Positions 23,253 through 35,434 of a stretch of DNA of 64,000 nt are shown here, in pieces. The translations under genes and the position numbers were made by a program. Under the pieces are notes generated by a model that was given only the letters and a program-made list of their open reading frames with translations, was not told the origin of the DNA and searched no databases. The stretch is from Holacanthus passer (Eukaryota; Chordata; Actinopteri; Pomacanthidae), in assembly GCA_025331565.1 (NCBI GenBank), contig JAFREQ010000096.1, forward strand, positions 186,001 through 250,000. The letters run 5' to 3'. Within the stretch, counting starts at the first letter, position 1; each line of letters begins with the position of its first letter.

Positions 23253-23400
23253 CGCCACGTCCCACTGCGACCGCCAACGGAAGCTACGGTCACTACAGCA
23301 ACGACGAGGAGGAGCTGGAGCAAAGCTTCCCCCCGCCGCCTTCCCCCGGCGCTGTGGAGGAAATGAATAGAGACTTCCCACTAACTCCCACACACCACAG
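23253..23400 (+). CDS. pard3b: pard3b exon 8 of window: acidic/proline linker
   Basis: This exon encodes the end of codon 441, residues 442-489 and two bases of codon 490. PRPTATANGSYGHYSNDEEE is followed by LEQSFPPPPSPGAVEEMNRD and FPLTPTHH. The acidic patch followed by PPPPSP faintly recalls the SEVPPSPTPH region of mammalian PARD3B. The donor is CAG followed by gtatcc, weak after position +4. Skipping it by reading on adds 21 residues before a stop at 23465-23467, with no poly(A) signal close by. Confidence 0.85.
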
Positions 23401-24434
23401 GTATCCCCCTCATAACACACACACACTCCCAGTGACCAGCACACCAGCACCATCAGCACTCTATTAAACCACACACAGGGCCAGAGTTATTATATTATAA
23501 TGACACACTTAATATGGGCCTCTGTGTTAGGAGATAAAGACGGGCCATTACACTAAATATTACAACGCACATGTGAATTATTTAGACTATATGGTCTAAT
23601 TGCAGTAGCCTATTTGCATTATGCATAAGTAATTATAGTGATAACATAATGGAGTAAACTCTGTAGGAGTTTGAAGGCTTAGAAAGAGCTATGATACTTT
23701 TGTTAGCATCTGGCTGTACGGGCAATGTATGTGAATTAGGAATATGTGTTAAGAAAATGTGGATGATCAGACACTACAATTAATGAAACAACATGGAAAC
23801 AGTTTGAAACAATATGAAGTTTTAAACATAAGCACAAACTTTCAGCAGCAGGCCTCACCTTTGTTTTGGGATTAAAATCGATTTTTTATGATAGCAGTTA
23901 GTTGCTTCTAGACAGAGTACACTGCCCCCTTTAGTGTGGGAACTCAGCTCTGAAGAGTCATAATCTCAGTGTTACAGCATCATATAAACTGTAAACCACA
24001 TCTCATACAAAGAGAGTCGGTCTGCTCGCTGCAGTCCCCATAATTTAGAGTCTGCTGAATGAGTTGGTTAGGAGACCAAAAAAGTAAGGGTGTGTTTTTC
24101 TGTCAACAGTCTTCTGAATGAGCATGTTTGAAAATGTGTGTGTGTGTACAGTATCTCATGTGGTCAGAGTCAGAATCTGGTATCAATATACTTGTTTTCC
24201 TGTAAGTTTAATGGAGACAGTACATGCTGTTGTTCTACTGAATCATGCCATCTGGAGTCGAGGAAATAAAATGATCTGTTGTCTGTGTGTGAATTTCATT
24301 TACTCTTGCTTGTTTGGGTGATGTAACCAACAAGTCACTGAGAGACTTTTTTTACTCCTGGCTGCACTGCTTCAAGAGTAAATATTGATTAGTTGATTGA
24401 TTGATGCTAAGTAGTTGTAACTGTTGTTTTGCAG
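23401..24434 (+). other. Intron between exons 8 and 9
   Basis: A 1.0-kb AT-rich intron with no recognised element. The acceptor is aactgttgttttgcag at 24434. Confidence 0.8.
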
Positions 24435-24529
24435 TGAGTTTCAAAAGCCGCCCGTCACGGCTGAATCTTTCTATGCAGACAGCAAGGACAACGTACCTCG
24501 CAACAGAACGTCCAAGAGCATGGACATGG
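24435..24529 (+). CDS. pard3b: pard3b exon 9 of window: KSMD block
   Basis: This exon completes codon 490 and encodes residues 491-521: EFQKPPVTAESFYADSKDNV followed by PRNRTSKSMDM. The SKSMD(L/M) block is a landmark of all Par3 proteins. In PARD3 its serine is the aPKC phosphorylation site in the aPKC-binding region, while PARD3B is reported not to bind aPKC although the block is kept. Phase 2 to phase 1; donor ATGG followed by gtgagt, close to consensus. Confidence 0.93.
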
Positions 24530-24535
24530 GTGAGT

Positions 24536-24569
<34 letters not shown>

Positions 24570-24878
24570 CTCTGAAAGAAGCAGTTGTTTTCACCACAAT
24601 TTAACCCATTTTTTGGGGCAAAAACATACAAACCATATTGTTGTCTCAAACATCACAAACCGGCCAGCAAACATACGAGTCTAATCATGGACCCAGACTA
24701 CACACACACACACACACACGTGCACACACACAACCACAACAGCGATCACATGCTCTTATCAGTACATTTCTTTGTTGTGATATGTAGCCCTCTCCTATTA
24801 TCCCCGGCCTGAGGGGATTTGACCTCTTGAACTCATAAACCCTGGGGCTTTCCAACGGACTGGATGAACACGCTGTCT

Positions 24879-24879
<1 letters not shown>

Positions 24880-24959
<80 letters not shown>
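24880..24959 (+). repeat. (TG)n microsatellite, long
   Basis: Eighty bases of uninterrupted TG. A complementary 30-bp CA array lies at 24538-24567 in the same intron, just after the exon 9 donor; the two could pair in the transcript. Confidence 0.97.
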
Positions 24960-24961
<2 letters not shown>

Positions 24962-26532
24962 TTTCTATTTGTGAATGAAAGGCGTGAGGTTTCCAATCTC
25001 ATGCCTTGCTGTGTGTATGTGTGTGTAAGGCAAGAAAGAAGGGGCTTATTTCCTCGTATTAACCCAGGCTGACCCCTCCTTCCCTCCTCTTCTCTTTTTC
25101 TGTCTGCCTCTCCAATCTCCTCATCTTTCTTTATCTCTTATTTTTCTCTTTTTGATACTTTTCTCCAGTTTTCCCGTTATCCCTGGCTATTTGGGCATGA
25201 TCAGCGCTCTTTTTTTTTCATTCTATTTCTCAGCATTCCCTCCGTCTTTATCTCTATTTCTCCTTTCAGCACTTTCTTTCTCAACCGAAAGCCGATGAGT
25301 TCATTGCACTCGCTCTCTTCTATCTATCTCTCTTTCTGCTCTGCCTCTCTCTGATTTCCAATCGCGGTTCATTAGGTTCAGTGGATTGGCTTTCTTCCTG
25401 CAGCACACGCCTCTGCCACCCAAGCTGATTGGCTTTCATTATGGACAAGGGTGGTCTGCACACGCGGCCGCGCACACACAAACACACACTCTCTCTGCCC
25501 TATCCCACTGAGGACCCACTCCAATACCCACCGCTATCTGTCTCCCCTCTCTGGCTTCTATCTCCATCTCTGGCCATCCACCATTTCAATCTGGTTTTTT
25601 TTTCTTCTCTTTTTTTGTGTTATCGCTCTGCTTCTATTCATCCCTTCCCTCTCCAAAGTGCTCAGGGCTGAAACAAGGTAGTTAGCAGAGCTCTGTGTGT
25701 GTGTGTGAGTAGGTGTGTGTACATTTGTAAAGACGGCAGGAGCTCTGACCCTGTCTACACGTCTTGTATTTAAAGAGCCAAGTACTTTTTTTTTTTTTTT
25801 TCATCAGAGAGTTTCCCACATGTCAGTCTTTACGGTCACATGTATCTGAGCTTTAGCCGCACCACAGGGCAGGTTAGCTTTTATTAAACACCACTTGACA
25901 GAGAGAGGTGAGCTTCTATTATTGACCCTGAATGCCTTAGCAAATAGTCTGTTGACTCAGAGCTTCCACTCGCACACAGAAATCCTCACACGCGGCGCCT
26001 GCCTATGCCGAGATGAGTAGTCGAGTCACTGACACTATAACTGTGCCGCATTTTCCTACCAGAGCAATGTGGATTTGATCCAGAGACTCCGAGAATGATT
26101 CTCAGTTGTATTCTTTTACAACTGCAACATAACTTTGACAAAAGTAAAGCAAAAATAAAACCCTGTAATAGATAAGTTATTCAAGCAAGTCTGACAGTCA
26201 GTCTCTGCAAGTAGAAGGAGCAATAATGGAAACTAATGCACTTTCAGTCTAAGAAGCTGTGGTCTGCTTTGGAAAATATTCTGTATGGATTGGCTTTAAC
26301 ATGCTCAAAGCGCATTGAAACATCAGACCTTTTAGGAGATGTGATGCCTGTGGACTCCACTTTGCAAATTATTTGGTGTGCAATGATTCAGATTGAATTA
26401 AAAAGAAGTAATTTGCCTCTTTACCTGACAGACTTGATTTTACTGAGACTCTGTAAAACATAAGTGCAGCTATTGAATGTACGGGAGCGCTGGCATCCAC
26501 TGCACCTTCAAGTGCATGATCCTGTCAAGTTG

Positions 26533-26632
26533 GTTGTTTTGGCGACACCTTGTCGAGCAGCTACTTTGTCAGAAATATGACAGGAGAGCACCGGGTGTAT
26601 GTACCGGGTGTTTACAGTGTCGCCAAACAAAC
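26533..26632. repeat. Inverted repeat with internal direct repeat
   Basis: TTTGGCGACAC at 26538-26548 is the reverse complement of GTGTCGCCAAA at 26617-26627, and the pairing extends to 16 positions with two mismatches. In the loop ACCGGGTGT occurs twice (26590-26598 and 26603-26611), and TGTCA/TGACA form a smaller hairpin. It may be the remnant of a small DNA transposon. Confidence 0.5.
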
Positions 26633-28824
26633 TCAAGATGTTTTAACAAAGAAGTCAGTCAATAATAGTTACAGCTGCGATCTGATTTCATGTTGCGTAA
26701 GGCACGAAAACTTTTCCACGACAGCAGCAGGACACAGTAACCCTGGTTGTCTTGCTTCCATTCCTCCCTTGCAAAAATGAAACATGATCCACTGACATAA
26801 AAAATCCTGAAAATGAATGATTGTGGGGTCAGTGCCAACCGCGACCAATTCATTGGGTTCTCTGTGGCTTCTTCGCAATAAGAGCCACCCTGTTTTTGGC
26901 CTGTTGATTGATTGTTTTCATGTGAAGCAGCGGTTGTTGGAAATGATCCCTTTGCGTTAACAGTAACTTAACATAGCTCCGACACGGTGGAAAGAGAGTG
27001 AGCAGTTAACATTGAGGATGGATTCCTTCATGCTTAGGAAGGCAATCTGAATCTGTGGGAACACCAGGCTCAGCTAAACCACTGTATGGAGAGATAATTA
27101 CTGATCCATTGAATGTCCATTGCAGAAGAAAATATAGACCGTAAGACGTATCAAAAATGGGGTTTGATTTAATAATAATTTTGAAATAGCGTTTCTTGTA
27201 TGAACAAAGGACAAATGGGCCTACATCAAGATGCAGCGTTATGCCAAGTTGTGAAACAATCTACTCAACGGTGTCTCTAGAGACGTACAGTTTGGATCCA
27301 CAAAAGAGCAAATGGAGCCTGGGCCTAAAAGTCCAACAGCCTCCAAAGCACAGAGACTTTCATACTGTCAAGGCCAAGAGGTCAAATCTGACACACACAC
27401 ACACACACAGATAGACTGACTCTCTCTTTCTGTCTCATTATCACTCTGTTGCCGTTGTTCTTTCTGTCTCTCTCACCACATCACTTTATCCATCCCTCTC
27501 TCTGAATCTCTTTTTTTCCTCACCATGTGTCTTTTACAGTTCTTGTCTTCCTGACCCCTCAACTTTCTTGTAACTTTTGTCTGTCCCTTCTCGAATTTTT
27601 TTCCCGTCTCCTACGCTCAGTTGTATACTTTTTCTCTTTGAGTTACTCCTCCTGTCTTTCTTTATTAGTTTACTTATTCTCACTCTATACTGCACCTATC
27701 CGGCCATACCTCACCCTCGAATGCTTCACATGCCCAACAGTATACTGTAGTATCACACCTCCACAGGTTTGTATAAATGCACTTACATTATGCAGTTACA
27801 TTATCCAGTAATGAAGAACACATATATAAAACTATAAGATAGCAGACTGGAGGTTAAAAGAGTTCCTACATTTTCAGCCTTCCACTGTGGCAGGAGGAGA
27901 AAAATTTGGCTGCTGGCCATGCAGACTTTTATCTTTCCTCCACAGAAAAGGAAGCTTTTCATTATCTGGCAGGGTCATGTGCCTGGAAAAAAAGTTTTTT
28001 TTTTCCAAACTTTGAAAGTATTGAATTTTTATTTTATCTGGCACATGTGCACAAGAAAAAGATATTTCTATTTCTTTGTCTCAGTAGCTACAGATGTTTC
28101 TTTGCAGGGGTTTTATGAAACAACCTTTTTTTTTTTTTTTTTTTTTTGCTTTTTTGAGGTTTGCTCTCGCCGTTTCTTTTTTCGAACCTCTGTTTTTCTG
28201 ACACACCCCTATCACCCTGCATCTGCCACTTCTCGCTCCCTCTCGCTCTGTTTATCACTTTTACGGTCTACTCTCTGCGCCCTCAATATTCTCGCTCCCT
28301 CTCATTTTCTCTCTCCCCCTCACCCATCTGTCCGCCGGGAAAATTGACCTCATAAAAAATGAAAAGGATTATTTAAGAGAAATAGCAGCGTAATGAAAAC
28401 CTATTATTGTATCCCATGGTGCACCGCCTGTGGTGGCTGCTGCTGGCCGACCGCAATCCTGTTTAGTTAGATTAGGCGGGGGCGGGTGGGGGTGTTGGTG
28501 GGGGTTTCTTCTTGTTTTCTTTTTCCTCCCTTTATTATTTCTCTCATTGTCTCACCTCTATCTGTTGTCATTTTCTCTCACAATCGCAATGTCCCTCTTT
28601 CTTCTGGGTTTCTTGTATTTCTGCTTCTTTTTCATTTCCTCTTTCAGTCTGCCTCATTTTGTCCCTCGCCCTCCTCTGTCTGATATTTCTGCCGGGAGTC
28701 ATTTGCAGCACGTGCCAGCAGTAGTGGATACCATTATAGCCATTTACAAAGCTGCTCAGTGTTTCACCTAACAATATGAGCTATTTAGTGTGTGATTTTG
28801 TTTGCTTTTTTTTTCCTGTTCTAG

Positions 28825-28869
28825 TGGCTGATGAGAGCAACATGGGTTCACTGGCCGGGCAGAGGAATG
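28825..28869 (+). CDS. pard3b: pard3b exon 10 of window: 45-nt exon
   Basis: This exon completes codon 522 (Val) and encodes ADESNMGSLAGQRN plus the first base of the next codon. It matches the mammalian stretch after KSMDL (PDES...SLAGQK), which fixes this small exon despite its size. It is exactly 15 codons long and phase 1 at both ends, so skipping it keeps the frame. The donor ATG followed by gtaagt is consensus. Confidence 0.93.
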
Positions 28870-30674
28870 GTAAGTGTTTGATATCATCTAAACACAAGCA
28901 GTTTTTTGTTTTTTGACTCTTTCTCTCTTTTCTCTCCCTCGATGTCTTGCACACTTAAGTCCATCCACACACGCACAAATATAAATTAACCATCTGTGTG
29001 AAGAGGCTCATTTCCTCTGTATTTTTTTTCTTATCTGTTCCCAAACGTTCCTTTATTCCCCGCTCTCCTTCGCCTCCCCCTCCCTCCACTCTCCGACTGA
29101 CAAAGTTGAGTTGTGAAGCACTTAGTGTCTGAGCTCTCGCTGCTTTATAGCCGTCCAGGTCAGCAGGCCCACAGTGCTCAATCCTCACCCAGCTGACAGC
29201 AGCAGCAATGCATTACAATGGCTTGTGCCTCAGTTAGTTCCCCGCACTCAGTTCCGCCTTGTTTTATTTGGGAAAAGTCTGGTTAAAGGTAAAATATAAA
29301 GTCAGTTTTACTGCTTCTCTTTTACTGAGTGACATTACACAGTGGTGGTTCGAAGTACATCTCGTTCACTCTCAAGAATCGAAGCACTTTACATACATTT
29401 CTAACTGCAGGAGCCCTTTTCAGACATGTGCCTCGTTACACAAATCCTATGGCCATTTAACATGTCAGTCTCATGTCTCGAGTCACTTTTACATAAAAGT
29501 CCTGACGGCAAACTGACGAGGTCGAACTGAGCAACATCTCGGTAAACGTTGTAACATGGCACATGTCTAAATTGAATGCTGTCAGACTAAAATACACCGA
29601 GAGATTAATTGTGTTTGCGCTGAAATAAAGTTATCACTCCATTATCAACTGTCATGCATAGAAATAATACAATCAATTTAATTAACCACAAAACATAATA
29701 ATGAGCTAATTTTAAGGTGTTGATGAAAAATGAAATGATGAAATTGATGAACTTATTAGGGGATTCAATGTGAGAATGAGAATGAGGGGTGGGGGCATCA
29801 CTACACACCACTATGATCAGTAATTATGCAACCCGTGAGAACGCTCTTCTTCCTTGATATCATCAATCTAGCAACACTCCACCAGGAACAAACATCCCAC
29901 AAGAATTGTGGTTCTCTCTGTAAAAGTCATGTCAGAATCAAGCTGTAAGGAATGTTTATGTCTTAATGGGAAAAGCCATAACAGATGTAACAAATAGAAG
30001 AACCTGCAATGTTGTGAATTCCATGTCAGTTCAGACTTCAAGAACAGAAAACTCATAGAACAAGACATCACAGTGGAGCCCACACCGGTGCAGAGACACT
30101 ACAGCAAAGACAGCTCAGCACCAAAGAAGTGAAAAAATCTGTCTTGTTTTCCTCAGGTGGGATGTGTCTTGATTTCATTATGTTTCAAATTTGAGAAATA
30201 AGCTAAACCTGTAGCGGCATCGAGAAAATAGACAAAAATATAACCAAGCGCTGCTGACAACACTGACGATAAAGACGAGAAAACATCGGTTGCAAAGTTA
30301 TTGGCTTGTCTGCAGCAGTTCCAGGGCTGACTGCTGAATGCTGGGACAGTTTGTGTTGCGATAGGGCGGCAGCGAATTTCCACCGAATCAGATATAGCTG
30401 CTCCAGCATTGGCTGGAATACTGTATGTGGTTGTTCTGGGCATCTCCAGTCTGAATATAAATCAGTGTGCTGCTGACAGAGGGTGTGCATGCTTAGTTGG
30501 CCATCTCTAGTTGGGCTGCAGAAGTCATGATTTTAATTGTGTAGCTAAACTGCATCTCATTTCGAACACCCACTGTATTTTAATGTGGCGACTCGGCTTG
30601 GATAAGAAAAGAATCAAGACCAGCATTTTAGTTCTGATGTCAGGAGACAGGCCTGGCCTCCTTTCTGCCTCTCT

Positions 30675-30677
<3 letters not shown>

Positions 30678-30711
<34 letters not shown>
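30678..30711 (+). repeat. (CA)n microsatellite
   Basis: About 17 uninterrupted AC units. Confidence 0.95.
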
Positions 30712-30713
<2 letters not shown>

Positions 30714-31204
30714 ATACCGATCTCTTAAATCCACCTGCAACAGCCAACTAAGCCTGTTGCCGGTGGAATACAAATGGCCCGAGCACCGTTGCTGACCTCA
30801 AATCCCCCACACTCAGCATTCCCACAAGTGGCTTCGCCTCCACCCTCCTCTCCCCCCCCTTTTCCCTCCACCTCTCTCCCTCTATGATTTTCCTGGTATT
30901 TCTGATCAGCACCCGTAACCCTCATGGCCCATCCGCTGCACCATTCCTTTCCTCTTGCCTTTTTTTCATCTTCTCTCCCGTTGACGTCTTAGCTAATGCG
31001 TATTGACAGGGCTTTTGCGTGTTTTTCATTTTTGCTGACGCAGTGTATTTGCCGAGCTTGCCGAGCTACACCCCCACTCTCCGCCCAACCCCGCCCCACC
31101 CTCCTCCCTAAATGGCCTCAGTGTTTCTTTATGGGCTTTGACATATTTCATTAGGCGGATGGTCTTAAGAGGCCTGCCTGGCTTCTTTAATCTGGCTAAA
31201 ACCC

Positions 31205-31696
31205 TTTTTCTCTCTGGCTAGAGCCGCTGCGAGGAGCGCTTCACTCCTCTAACTCTCTCTCTCTTTCCTCTCACTCCATCCTTCTCTCTGTCACTTACTC
31301 CCGCTGTCCCACTCTCCCCCTCTCTCCCTCTCTCTCTTTCTTCTCTCTTGATTCTCCAGTCTTAGGAGTCTCCATCTTCAATAGAGCTTTTAGTTTTTTT
31401 CTTCTTCTTCCCGCTTTCATCTTTGCTACCACTCTCGCTCTTTCCCGCTTCTTCCCAATCGCTTCCCTCTTGATTATTCTCTGTCTCCTGCTCTTTGTCG
31501 CCAGGCTCATCCCCATTTTTAGTATCCTCTCAATCCCCAAACTTCATCTCTCTTTCTTCCTCTCTCACTCTCTCCTTCTCTCCTACATCCGATTCTCTCT
31601 TTATGATCACTTTTATTCTCTTCCTCTCGCCAGGCTGATCCTTTTTTATTCACTCTCTCTTTCTGTTATCTTCAGTCCTCTCTCTCGCTCTCTCTG

Positions 31697-31754
<58 letters not shown>

Positions 31755-31790
31755 TCTCCATCTCTCTCTCCATCCTCTGCAGCTGTATCT
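31205..31790 (+). repeat. Long pyrimidine-rich domain with (TC)n core
   Basis: About 580 bases are nearly all C and T on the sense strand, with a pure TC array at 31703-31750. In the pre-mRNA this is a large polypyrimidine tract of the kind bound by PTB-type proteins; in DNA it could adopt triplex structure. The serine/leucine-rich translations over it are artefacts. Confidence 0.85.
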
Positions 31791-31878
31791 CTTCCAGCCT
31801 TATGTGATTATGGTGAACATGCTCCAGTCTCAGAGCTTCCTCTACTGAATCAGACCCAGCCCAGCATCTCCTCTAGTG

Positions 31879-31880
<2 letters not shown>

Positions 31881-31972
<92 letters not shown>
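31881..31972 (+). repeat. (TG)n microsatellite, long
   Basis: Ninety-two bases of uninterrupted TG, followed by imperfect TG-rich sequence to about 31998. A 29-bp CA array follows at 32104-32132. Confidence 0.97.
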
Positions 31973-31973
<1 letters not shown>

Positions 31974-32700
31974 ATGTGTGTGTCCGCGTGTGTGTGTGAA
32001 CACCCTGCAGACAGCCGGAGCAATGGACAGATATCCCTTCATTCATCCCTCCATTTCTCCCTTGGCAGCTGGCTGCCCTCTTACAACACACCTGGGAGCT
32101 CATCCAGCACACACACACACACACACACACACCATACGCACACACAGGCTTTGGGGCTGTACAGAGGGTTCTCCTGCATTACTGCATCTTAGCCTCATCC
32201 ACATCTATTTGCATTTCGTGTGTCGTTTGCTTTTGCTGCAGTTTCTCTTTGTTTATATGTGTTTTCCATCTTTTGCATGTTTCTTTCCACGTGTGTGTTT
32301 TCTGACAGTCGTTTGAAGAAAGTGTGGGCTCATCCATTGTTGCCTGGATGTTCAGTGCTGCCTAGCTAACAGCGAACCCTGCAGCACAGCCACCGGTGCC
32401 ATCGCTCTGTGTGCCCATTAGTCCCCGTTGTTTCTTCTCTGCACAATAAGACTTTAAATCCAGCCGGCATCCTGCCAGCGCCGAAGCCTCTGCTTTGTTT
32501 TCACACTCTTTGTTTGGGTGCTGCATAACTCTGCCTCTCACTGTCATTCGCTCCCTACCTCGCTCCGTCTCCCTCTCTCTGTCTCTTTTTCCCTCCCTCC
32601 CTGCGTTCTTTGCATCCGGCGTGTCATTGTTGATTTCATTTGAAAGTCACCATGTTGTGCCAATTTGAATGGATTGATCATCCTGTGTCTATAAGGACCA

Positions 32701-32734
<34 letters not shown>

Positions 32735-34944
32735 TCTCTTGTATTTCTATTGTTATAAGGGCCAATTCTGTTTATATGGATAAACAGACGAATGAAAGCC
32801 TTACTTTTTTATTTGTAAGTTAAGAATTAGATTCAAGTTAAATCCAGATCAGATTGTAAGATATCAGCATTACAATGAGACAGTCTAACAGATGTGAAGT
32901 GATGGACATGACAGTGTGTTATTTTATACTGTGTAACCTCTCATTGTGGAAGACAACCTATTCTGCCTTTATAATAAAGGTCTTCATGAGTCTAACTGCT
33001 TTGTGTTTGGTAGGGGCCTGTTATATTGCAGGTATGTGTCAACACATGTAATACCTGATGTAATACCTGTGTGAATCCAAATGGAGTCACATTCAGCTAT
33101 GATCACATGGTGTGTCATAATGGAAAATGGAATATTTTGGAGCATTTTATCTTTTATTTGATAACTGCTAGTGGAGAGATGACAGGAAATTAGCTCGAGT
33201 GGGGGGCTACAATAAAGATTCCCAACCACACTCAAAGCAGGGACTCTCTGATTACATGGTCAACATCTTAGACCTTGAGGCCACTAGCTGTGAACTGTGA
33301 AGTGCTTCTCTCTCTGACTGTGGCTGCTCATTAATTGGTGGATCATCATGCTGATGCAAGTGTTCTCTCTCAGTTCAGGTTTGTTCGGGTCAACCGCGTT
33401 TCGGATCCGGTCTAATTATCCTCGGCTCTGTTTGGGTTTTTCCTTGTGTCCCTGCAAAAAAGAATTGTGCACATCAGTGTCACCCCAGGTGCAAAATTTT
33501 CTACCCATGGACACCCTTAATTTCAGATGCCTCATGAGACCCCAACTGTAAGACTGACTTTGCACGTCATGCAGCTTGTGAAATGCTGGAATGTATGATT
33601 CGTCAGGGTTCAACCTGTAGACTGCCGTGTCATGCATTCTGATGCCTGCATTACAGTAAGGAAGATGATGTACTAGTCAGTGAAGATCTTTACAAGTATA
33701 GCATTGCGCAGGTATGTGTGTGTCTGAATTTATGCACTCTACACTTCTCCCTCAATGCGCGAGAACTTATTTCCGCCAGGCGTTGACAAATGGCATATAT
33801 CCCACTCTGCACAGTTCGCCCCAACCCTCATCCATACTCTGCCAACCCCCCGCGCTGCTGTAATCCAGTAGAGGTAGGCAGTAATTATGAAATGGCCTTT
33901 TAAGTCCCCTCCAGTTATTAAAGCCATTCATCTAGTCGAAGGCTAAATACATACGGCCCATATGTCCCCATTCTCTCATACATCTAAACAGCTAAACCCA
34001 ATTACTGCCAGAGCAGCGCCTCCATCTGACTTCAGCCTCTGCCTCTGATATAGCTGAGTGCATTCAGATAGTGAAGGAGGGATGCTTAATGATTGGGCAG
34101 GACTTTAATTGGAGTGGAGTTTTGATTGGCCATAACATGAATTGGATTTGCTTTTACTGGCTATACAGTTGTCTGAAGTGATTTGGTCTGAAGTCGTATG
34201 ATGAGAAAATAGTTAGAATATGAAGACAGAGCATAAATGACAATCTGTTTCCTCACTGCTGTCTGATAAGATTATTCCTTTTTTGAAAGATAATATGTGA
34301 TAATATGTAAAGTGCAAAACCAATGAAGTGATCCTACTAATAAGTAAAGCCTGATATATCATATTCCTCTGTGCCATAAAGCTGTTGTTCAAAAACTGCT
34401 TAACACACATCAATGAGCCACACGGTTGCACTGGGTGACATGTTACTTCATTACCACGAACACACACACTGTAATTTATTTTGACTTAATCCCACATACA
34501 CCATTTTACCACTTTATGCTCTACATACTCATTCGTGCAGCTAAATGTGTATTAATCCGCCAGTGAAAGTAGAGCACTGTTTACTCCTGTTTGAGTAATA
34601 TTTGTTAAAAACTACAGCGCCCAGCTGTTTTTGAAGTTTCCTAGCCTGAAACTACACATTTGTGACCCATTCTTTAAGATTTATAGCTTCAGTATGAACA
34701 AATGGGCTCGGGACACAGCGAACTAACACATTTTTGTTTTTCCTAAAGATGAGAAATATAGAATAACACAAGACACATGGCTCATACATGCATTTTACTT
34801 ATTAAAACTCTCACATGTCATCATAGATTTACTCCATTAAAGGTTTAAAAGCCTGTATTCAGTACATTTAATCTAAGGTGAAGCAATGCACATTAGTGTC
34901 ATGAGTGTATGTTCTGTCCATTTCTCTGTGTAGTTTAAAGAACT

Positions 34945-35125
34945 TAAATCCACTCAGAAACATTTATTGAGATGAGATAGTTCATGTGTGTTGTAATTCA
35001 TTTAAAGCTCCTGTTGAATTAGATCACTTTTATTGAAACACAGGAGGGGGCCATTCCATCCATTGTAAGGGTGCATTTAATGTTTCTGTTGGATTAAATT
35101 CAATAACCTTTATTGAGACGGGTGA
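34945..35125 (+). repeat. Decayed tandem units (about 60-80 bp period)
   Basis: The phrase (C/T)TTTATTGA(G/A)A recurs at about 34961, 35028 and 35107, and ctgttg(g/a)attaaat-like sequence precedes the last two. The copies are much diverged. Confidence 0.4.
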
Positions 35126-35351
35126 CGCCGAGAGCAGGTTTTCTTTTACAGGTGTGCAGTGTATGTGTGTCATGTGTTTTTATAGAGGAGCGCAGGTCAG
35201 GGCCTGTTTTACTGGTCTCCAGAAAAATGGCTCCGGGGTTTATTGGCCAGTCCTGAGATTGGATGCTAGATGGAAAAGTGCAGATGTGTGTCTTAGGTGT
35301 GTGTTTCTATAAGCATATCTGTGAGCACTGTCGTGATTCTCGTGCATCCTT

Positions 35352-35353
<2 letters not shown>

Positions 35354-35429
<76 letters not shown>
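35354..35429 (+). repeat. (TG)n microsatellite, long
   Basis: Seventy-six bases of uninterrupted GT/TG. Shorter CA runs follow near 35517-35540 and a further TG array at 35740-35763. Confidence 0.97.

Positions 35430-35434
<5 letters not shown>

Larger units (their letters stand above)
24530..28824 (+). other. Intron between exons 9 and 10
   Basis: This 4.3-kb intron contains a CA array at 24538-24567, a TG array at 24880-24959, pyrimidine-rich DNA at 25080-25420, an inverted-repeat structure at 26533-26632, and a long T/C-rich region at 28120-28690 with a T run of about 22. The acceptor is ttttttttcctgttctag at 28824. Confidence 0.8.

Noticed and set aside
23401..23467. Read-through end of exon 8 as a second alternative last exon
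   Set aside because: It adds only 21 residues and no AATAAA with a GT-rich element follows nearby. A functional donor (CAG/gtatcc) and matching phase with exon 9 support splicing.
31470..32192. 240-residue open frame spanning TC and TG repeats
   Set aside because: Its length is explained by the repeats, and its ends fall in unique sequence with no homology.
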